Below are positions 1 to 6,700 of a stretch of 6,700 nucleotides of DNA, in pieces. Made by a program: the position numbers and the translations under genes. The notes beneath the pieces are model-generated. The model had not been told where the DNA came from. It saw only the letters and a program-made list of their open reading frames with translations, and searched no databases. This DNA is from Nocardioides sp. Lineage in GTDB: Bacteria; Actinomycetota; Actinomycetes; Propionibacteriales; Nocardioidaceae. The stretch is from NCBI GenBank assembly GCA_029264225.1, contig JARICB010000015.1:1-6700 (forward strand). The letters are read 5' to 3'. Positions within the stretch are counted from its first letter, which is position 1; every line of letters begins with the position of its first letter.

Positions 1-133
1 GTCGACGCCGTGCAAAGTGTCGGCTTCCCTGCCCCGCATGGTGAAGCAACGGCGCAGGAAGCAACGGCGCAGGGAAGCAACGGCGCAGGGAAGCAACGGC
101 GCAGGAAGCAACGGTGCAGGGAAGCAACCGCGG
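1..133. other. non-coding region downstream of glgB
   Basis: No gene is supported here. Apart from the repeat tract, bases 1-42 show no recognisable coding signal. The open plus-strand frames that start here run antisense into glgB and look like shadows of it. A 10-base inverted match exists between GCTTCCCTGC at 23-32 and GCAGGGAAGC at 69-78, 85-94 and 116-125, but no run of T follows on the minus strand, so an intrinsic terminator is not established. The region may extend beyond the left edge. Confidence 0.6.
43..128. repeat. tandem direct repeat, 15-16 bp unit, five full copies plus a partial sixth
   Basis: The unit GAAGCAACGGCGCAG (plus strand) begins at 43, 58, 74, 90 and 105. A partial copy GAAGCAAC starts at 121, six bases before the glgB stop codon end. 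Copies are separated by zero or one extra G, giving steps of 15, 16, 16, 15 and 16. Units are identical except for one C-to-T change in the fifth (at 115). The mixed step is not a multiple of three throughout, so the tract does not encode a regular peptide repeat. It lies immediately downstream of glgB and would be transcribed by read-through. Function is unknown; it may be a simple slippage-derived minisatellite. Confidence 0.93.
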
Positions 134-2029
134 TCAGCCCTCGTGTCGCAACCACACCGTCGCGAGGGGCGGTACGACGATCTGCGCGTGGGCCGGCTGT
201 CCGAGATGCTCGCCGGCCACGGCGGAGACGACGCCCAGGTTGCCGACACCGGAGCCGGTGTAGGCCTCGGCGTCGGTATTGAGGATCTCTCGCCACGTTC
301 CGGTCGACGGCAGCGCGAGTCGGTAGTCCTCGTGGGGAGTGCCCGCGAAGTTGGCCACGCAGACGACGTCGGGCTCACCGGGGGAGCGGCGAACGAAGGA
401 GAAGACGCTGCGGCCCGCATCGTTGGCATCGAGCCAGCCGAACCCTTCGTCGGCGTTGTCGCGACCCCACAGTGCGCCGGAGTCGGTGTAGGCGCGGTTC
501 ATGTCGCGCACCATGGCGTGTACGCCGGAGTGTTCGGGGTGATCGAGCAGCCACCAGTCGAGCTCCCGGGCCTCGGCCCACTCCGATTCCTGGCCGAACT
601 CGCAGCCCATGAAGAGCAGTTGCTTGCCGGGGTGGGCCCACATGTAGGCGAGGTAGGCCCGCAGGCTGGCCAGTTGCTGCCAACGGTCGCCGGGCATCTT
701 GCGCAGCAACGAGCCCTTGCCGTGCACGACCTCGTCGTGGCTGATCGGGAGCACGTAGTTCTCGGTAAAGGCGTAGACGAGGGAGAACGTCATCTGGCCG
801 TGGTGGTGGCTGCGGTAGAGCGGGTCCTTCTCCACGTAGTTGAGCGAGTCGTGCATCCAGCCCATGTTCCATTTGAAGCCGAAGCCGAGCCCGCCCTCAC
901 TCGTCGGCCCGGTGACCCCGGGCCAGGAGGTCGACTCCTCGGCGATCGTGACGACACCAGGCAGCCGCTTGTAGACGGTGGCGTTCATCTCTTGGAGGAA
1001 CTGGACGGCCTCCAGGTTCTCCCGACCGCCGAACTTGTTGGGCGTCCACTCGCCCTGCTCGCGGGCGTAGTCGAGGTAGATCATCGAGGCCACGCCGTCG
1101 ACGCGCAGACCGTCGGCGTGGAACTCCTCGAGCCAGTAGATCGCGTTGGCGTAGAGGAAGTTGCGCACCTCGTGCCGACCGAAGTTGAAGATGTGGGAGC
1201 CCCACTCCTTGTGCCAGCCACGCTGCGGGTTGGGGTCCTCGTAGAGGGGGGTGCCGTCGAAGTTGGCCAGCGCCCACTCGTCGGTGGCGAAGTGCCCGGG
1301 CACCCAGTCGAGGATGACCGCGATGCCGGCCTGGTGCAGCTTATCGATCAGCCGCTTGAGGCCGTCGGGGTCGCCGAAGCGCGCATCCGGCGCGAAGTAA
1401 GAGTTGACGTGGTAGCCCCACGAGCCACCGAACGGGTGCTGCATGACGGGCATGAACTCGACGTGGCTGAAGCCCAGGTCGACGACGTAGGGCACCAACG
1501 TGTCGGCGAGGTCGTCCCACGAGTAGATCTCGCCGGAGAAGTGATTGCGCCAGGACGCCAGGTGCACCTCGTAGGTCGACATCGCCTCGTCGACCGGCTG
1601 CTTCGTACGTCGTGCGGCCAGCCAAGCGTCGTCGTTCCACTCGTGCTGGGAGTCCCACACCACCGAAGCCGTCTGCGGCGGCTTCTCGGCATAGAACGCC
1701 ACCGGGTCGGCCCGGTCCACCCAGACGCCCTCGGGGGTGCGCAGCCGGAACTTGTACTGCTCACCGACACCGACACCGGCGACGTGGACGTGCCACACCC
1801 CGGACTCGCCGACCCGTGCCATCGGGTGCTGGGCCCCGTCCCAACCGGACCACGATCCGGCGACCTGGACCTCCAGCGCCGACGGCGCCCAGACTCGGAA
1901 CGACGTACCGGAGCTCTCGACGTGTGCCCCGAGCACCGTCCACAGCTCCTCGTGCCGGCCCTCGTGGATCAGGTGGATGTCGAGCTCGCCGGGGGCGTGG
2001 GCCTCGGGCGTGGGATGTGTGTCCGTCAT
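134..2029 (-). CDS. glgB: 1,4-alpha-glucan branching enzyme GlgB (short form)
   Basis: GlgB (GH13_9) cuts an alpha-1,4-glucan and re-attaches the piece through an alpha-1,6 bond; here it would branch the chains made by GlgE. The protein has 631 residues. A CBM48-type domain covers roughly 20-125 (LGAHVESSGTSFRVWAPSA, then VQVAGSWSGW). The GH13 barrel follows: STYEVHLASWR (151-161), DWVPGHF (241-247), GLRVDGVASM with nucleophile Asp311, TIAEEST with acid/base Glu364, ISHDEVVHGKGS (429-440) with Asp432, LLFMGCEFGQ (471-480). The spacings of 53 and 121 equal E. coli GlgB (D405, E458, D526) and M. tuberculosis GlgB (D411, E464, D532). It is about 100 residues shorter at the N-terminus than those, so the extra N1 module is missing. 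Gly312 replaces the usual Ala after the nucleophile. The C-terminal beta domain is complete. The ATG at 2029 overlaps the pep2 stop; the longer open frame upstream is out-of-frame pep2 sequence. Confidence 0.97.
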   Translation of the reverse strand: MTDTHPTPEAHAPGELDIHLIHEGRHEELWTVLGAHVESSGTSFRVWAPSALEVQVAGSWSGWDGAQHPMARVGESGVWHVHVAGVGVGEQYKFRLRTPEGVWVDRADPVAFYAEKPPQTASVVWDSQHEWNDDAWLAARRTKQPVDEAMSTYEVHLASWRNHFSGEIYSWDDLADTLVPYVVDLGFSHVEFMPVMQHPFGGSWGYHVNSYFAPDARFGDPDGLKRLIDKLHQAGIAVILDWVPGHFATDEWALANFDGTPLYEDPNPQRGWHKEWGSHIFNFGRHEVRNFLYANAIYWLEEFHADGLRVDGVASMIYLDYAREQGEWTPNKFGGRENLEAVQFLQEMNATVYKRLPGVVTIAEESTSWPGVTGPTSEGGLGFGFKWNMGWMHDSLNYVEKDPLYRSHHHGQMTFSLVYAFTENYVLPISHDEVVHGKGSLLRKMPGDRWQQLASLRAYLAYMWAHPGKQLLFMGCEFGQESEWAEARELDWWLLDHPEHSGVHAMVRDMNRAYTDSGALWGRDNADEGFGWLDANDAGRSVFSFVRRSPGEPDVVCVANFAGTPHEDYRLALPSTGTWREILNTDAEAYTGSGVGNLGVVSAVAGEHLGQPAHAQIVVPPLATVWLRHEG

Positions 2030-3413
2030 GACGACTCCGTCCTGGCCAGGGCGGCGAGCGGGATCGCGAGCCATCCGGGCCGATTGCGTGCCTCGTAGAC
2101 CGTTTCGTAGACGGCCTTGTCGGCCTCGTAGGCCTTGAGCAGGACCAGCTCGTCGGACTCGAGGCCACGACCACCGGCATAGGCATCGAGGAAGGCGGCA
2201 CGGTTGCGGTCGGCCCACTCGGTTGCTCGGTAGGCCAGTTGGTCGGCCTCGTTGGGGGAGTCGGCCTGGAAGCTGGTCATCGCCACGACGCCGGGGGCGT
2301 AGCCGAAGGACCGCAGCATCCCGGCAACGTCACGCCAGGGTGAGTCGGGCAGGAGCCGTTCGGCCAGCGGCTTGGTCGGCTCGCCTTCGAAGTCGACGAT
2401 CTTCCAGCCCTTGACCGTGCGCAGGGTCTGACCCAGGTGCAGGTCGCCGTGGATCCGCTGCACCCGGATGGCGTCGAGGCCGCGCACCTTGTCGAACGTG
2501 GCCCGGAGCACGCTCTCGTGGTCGGCGAGTTGGGGTACGACGTCGAGGGCGGCGTCGAGGCGCCTGTGCATGGCTGCGGAGAGCTCGGCGGTGGCGAGTG
2601 CGTCGCGGGTCTCGACCGGGAAGTGCTCGGCCAGTGCGGCGTGCACCTCGGCCAGCGCCTCGCCGAGACGGATGCTCTCGCCAGCGAAGTCGCCGCCGAC
2701 CTCCTCGGCATGCAGGTCGGCCTCGGCGAACAGGTTGCGGACGCTGGACAGGGCCAGGTCCCAGCCGTCGCTGCCGGTGCGGAGGAACTGCTGCAGCAAG
2801 GCCAGCTGGATGGTGGAGTCGGTCTCCTCATCGACCAGATCGAGCCAGCCGTAGAGGGCTGCCACGTGGTCGGATCCGGCCTCCGTCAGCACCTGGTGGA
2901 TCGCGATGTCGGGGTTCACGCCCGGGGTGACCTTGCGGAAGATCTTCATCAGCGAGTCTTCGCCGAAGGCGACCGAGGAGTTGGACTGCTCGCCGCTGAA
3001 GAGCGTGGAGTGGGACTCGAGGTCGAATTCGTGGCCGGGCAGCCGGTGGAAGGCCAGCCCCCCGCGCATCGACGGCTCCCCATCGGCCGCTGCGAACGCA
3101 GCGAGCCACAGTGCCATCGACTCCCGATCGTGGAGTGCGTCGTAGACGAACGCCCGACCGAAGTCGGCGTCCTCCCACTCACCGACCAACGCGTGTGCGA
3201 GCCGCTCCTGCGGATGGACGTAGTAGGCCAGGGGCAGTTGGTAGAGGTCGAGCTCGCCCGTGTCGTAGGTGATCGTGGCCAGCTCGATGGCTACGCGTAG
3301 GTCACCCGGGGGGTCGGGCAGTTCGCCGACGCGTCGCAGCGAGGTCAGCGTCCACTCGCGACCCTTCCCGCCGAACCAGCGGGCCTGGTCGATGAAGTCC
3401 TGGACCATCTCGA

Positions 3414-3417
<4 letters not shown>
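2026..3417 (-). CDS. pep2: maltokinase Pep2/Mak
   Basis: Maltokinase uses ATP to phosphorylate maltose at C1, giving the alpha-maltose 1-phosphate used by GlgE. In mycobacteria it assembles with TreS in a complex; the TreS neighbour makes that plausible here. The protein has 463 residues, normal for the family. The N-terminal part carries [11 protein letters not shown] (12-22), the cap-domain signature. Kinase features follow: glycine-rich SGEQSNSSV (141-149), LMKIFRK with the likely ATP-binding Lys158, catalytic loop [10 protein letters not shown] (321-330) with base Asp325, metal-binding VDFEGEP with Asp342, and [14 protein letters not shown] (361-374). The C-terminus [17 protein letters not shown] (441-457) is also typical. 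The frame is open 69 codons further upstream, but that extension is out-of-frame treS sequence. The ATG at 3417 is chosen because it overlaps the treS stop as ATGA and has GAGGAG five bases upstream. An alternative Met lies three codons in (MVQDF). No lesion seen. Confidence 0.96.
2035..2038 (-). promoter_or_regulatory. Shine-Dalgarno of glgB (GGAG)
   Basis: On the minus strand GGAG is followed by the spacer TCGTC and the ATG at 2029, within the end of pep2. It is shorter than the SDs of treS and pep2 but has the same five-base spacing. It supports the MTDTHPTP start rather than a longer one. Confidence 0.65.
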
Positions 3418-5149
<1,732 letters not shown>

Positions 5150-5153
<4 letters not shown>

Positions 5154-6700
5154 CGGGGCCTCCTGATCGTGATGATGTGGGCGGGTTCGTGGCCGGGGTC
5201 GAGCCGAACGAAGTTGTGCTGGTTCCAGCTCCAGTCAGCCCCGGTGAGCTCGTCGTGGGCCACGAACGAGTCGTGCCAGCCGAGTCCGAGCGCGGGCATG
5301 TCGAGATGCAGCATCGTTTCGCGGGTGGCGTGCGGGTCGAGGTTGACGACAACGATGATCACGTCGTCGTCGGCGCGCTTGCTGAACACGAGCACCGAGT
5401 CGTCGTCGCTGTGGTGGATCGTCACGTTGCGCAGCAGTTGGAGTGGGCGGTGCTGGTGGCGGATCTCGTTGAGCCGGGTGAGGTACGGCGCCAGGGTGCG
5501 TTCGTCCTCGGCAGCGGCGTCCCAGTCCCGGATCCGGATCTGATACTTCTCCGAGTCCAGATACTCCTCGGAGCCGGGCCGGACGGCGACGTGCTCGAAC
5601 AGCTCGTAGCCGGCATAGACCCCCCAGCTCGGCGAACCGCAGGCGGCGAGCACGGCGCGGATCTTGAAGGCCGCCGGGCCGCCGTACTGCAGGAAGCTGT
5701 GCAGGATGTCGGGAGTGTTGACGAAGAAGTTGGGCCGCATCAGGTGGTCGGACTCGCTGGCCACCTCGGTGAGGTAGGACTCCAACTCCTGCTTGGTCGT
5801 GCGCCACGTGAAGTAGGTGTAGCTCTGGTGGTAGCCGACCGCGCCGAGGCCGTGCATCATCGCGGGGCGGGTGAACGCCTCGGAGAGGAACAGCACGTCC
5901 GGGTCGGTGCGACGGATCTCGGCCAGCAGCCACTCCCAGAAGACCAGCGGCTTGGTGTGCGGGTTGTCGACGCGGAAGATCCGCACCCCGTGCGACATCC
6001 AGAGCTTCACGACCCGCATCACCTCTCGGCAGATGCCGGTCGGGTCGTTGTCGAAGTTCATCGGGTAGATGTCCTGGTACTTCTTCGGCGGGTTCTCCGC
6101 GTAGGCGATCGTGCCGTCGGCCCGGGTAGTGAAGAACTGCGGGTGGGTGGTGACCCAGGGGTGGTCCGGGGCGGCCTGCAGAGCCAGGTCGAGGGCAACC
6201 TCGATGCCGAGTTCGCCGGCGCGGGCGACGAAGGCGTCGAAGTCCTCGAAGGTGCCGAGCTCGGGGTGGATCGCGTCGTGGCCGCCATCCTTGCTCCCGA
6301 TGGCCCACGGTGAGCCGGGGTCGTCGGGGCCCGGGGTCAGGGTGTTGTTGGGGCCCTTGCGGTTGACCTCCCCGATGGGATGGATCGGCGGCAGGTAGAT
6401 GACGTCGAAGCCCATGGCGGCCACGGCGTCGAGCCGCTTGGTGGCGGTGGCGAAGGTGCCGCTGATGACGGTGCCGCTCACCTTGTCGCGGGTCGCGCCT
6501 TCGGAGCGGGGGAAGAACTCGTACCAGGAGCTGAAGAGGGCACGCTCCCGGTCGGCGTAGAGCCGGTAGGGGCCCTCGACGGTGATGAGTTCGCGCAGCG
6601 GGTGCGTGGCCAGTACGTCGCGCAGTTCGGGGCTCTGGAGCACGGCGAGGCGGGCCTCGACCGGGCGTTGGTCGTCGGCGGCGGCCTGAGTGCCGCCGCT
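5150..6700 (-). CDS. glgE: alpha-1,4-glucan:maltose-1-phosphate maltosyltransferase GlgE (5'-truncated by window edge)
   Basis: GlgE is a cytoplasmic GH13_3 enzyme that extends alpha-1,4-glucans by two glucose units from alpha-maltose 1-phosphate, releasing phosphate. The frame is open to the right edge, giving 516 visible residues plus TGA. Visible-fragment residues: substrate-site loops PPIHPIG and NRKGPNN (about 104-119), [18 protein letters not shown] (about 129-145), [11 protein letters not shown] (about 203-213), nucleophile Asp245 in RVDNPHTKP, acid/base Glu274 in LSEAFTRP, third acidic Asp331 in NTPDI. The spacings of 29 and 86 residues match S. coelicolor GlgE1 (D394, E423, D480) and M. 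tuberculosis GlgE (D418 nucleophile). By that numbering roughly 150-175 N-terminal residues lie outside the window, covering the N-terminal domain. The C-terminal beta domain is complete and ends IITIRRPR. The stop overlaps the treS start. The truncation is only the window boundary; identification is very secure. Confidence 0.97.
5159..5164 (-). promoter_or_regulatory. Shine-Dalgarno of treS (AGGAGG, supports TTG start)
   Basis: On the minus strand AGGAGG is followed by the five-base spacer CCCCG and then TTG. The motif lies within the last codons of glgE (encoding ITIRRPR). This strong SD at good spacing is the main support for the TTG start of treS at 5153. Confidence 0.85.

Noticed and set aside
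43..128. The repeat tract as a CRISPR array or a coding repeat.
   Set aside because: Units are contiguous with no unique spacers and are only 15-16 bp. The mixed 15/16 step breaks any reading frame.
128..133. CCGCGG just after the glgB stop as a terminator stem.
   Set aside because: It is only a six-base palindrome without loop or T-run.
17..2098. A 693-codon plus-strand open frame antisense to glgB, with further long plus-strand frames at 2437-3300, 3432-4250, 4293-5543 and 5141-6313.
   Set aside because: All mirror real minus-strand genes with clear catalytic motifs. Their translations are Val/Gly/Glu-rich low-complexity sequences with no recognisable domain, as expected for antisense frames in GC-rich DNA.
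2030..2218. A 63-residue N-terminal extension of GlgB upstream of the ATG at 2029.
   Set aside because: It is Arg/Pro-rich out-of-frame pep2 sequence with no similarity to an N1 module, and the 2029 start has an SD and a 4-base overlap.
6641..6643. A GTG at 6643 as the true start of glgE.
   Set aside because: The frame continues upstream to the window edge with family-like sequence ([17 protein letters not shown]), and the N-terminal domain of GlgE would otherwise be absent.

Overview
This window comes from a high-GC actinobacterium. Codons are strongly G/C-biased at the third position, the proteins are acidic, and genes are packed with no intergenic space. The gene content and order (glgE-treS-pep2-glgB) are those of the actinobacterial GlgE pathway in its Streptomyces-like arrangement. 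A member of the Nocardioidaceae or a related family is my best guess, but the sequence alone does not fix the genus.

Everything that is clearly coding lies on the minus strand, so transcription runs from high to low coordinates. In order: a 5'-truncated glgE (5150-6700, entering from the right edge), treS (3414-5153), pep2/mak (2026-3417) and glgB (134-2029). Each of the three junctions is a 4-base stop/start overlap (TTGA, ATGA, ATGA). Each is preceded by a Shine-Dalgarno sequence five bases from the start codon, so this is one tightly coupled operon. Its promoter must lie beyond the right edge. The only non-coding DNA is the first 133 bases, downstream of glgB. It holds five and a half copies of a 15-16 bp direct repeat and no recognised gene.

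The enzymes form one route. TreS interconverts trehalose and maltose. Pep2 phosphorylates maltose to alpha-maltose 1-phosphate with ATP. GlgE transfers the maltosyl unit onto the non-reducing end of an alpha-1,4-glucan and releases phosphate. GlgB adds alpha-1,6 branches to make a glycogen-like polymer. All catalytic residues expected for TreS, GlgE and GlgB are present with the spacing known from characterised homologues, and Pep2 keeps its kinase motifs, so the pathway looks functional.

I do not see a previously undescribed system here. The points worth a second look are the uniform overlap and SD geometry, a GlgB that lacks the usual extra N-terminal module and has Gly instead of Ala beside its nucleophile, the TTG start of treS, the mycobacterial-type Ser in the GlgE active site, and the downstream repeat tract.
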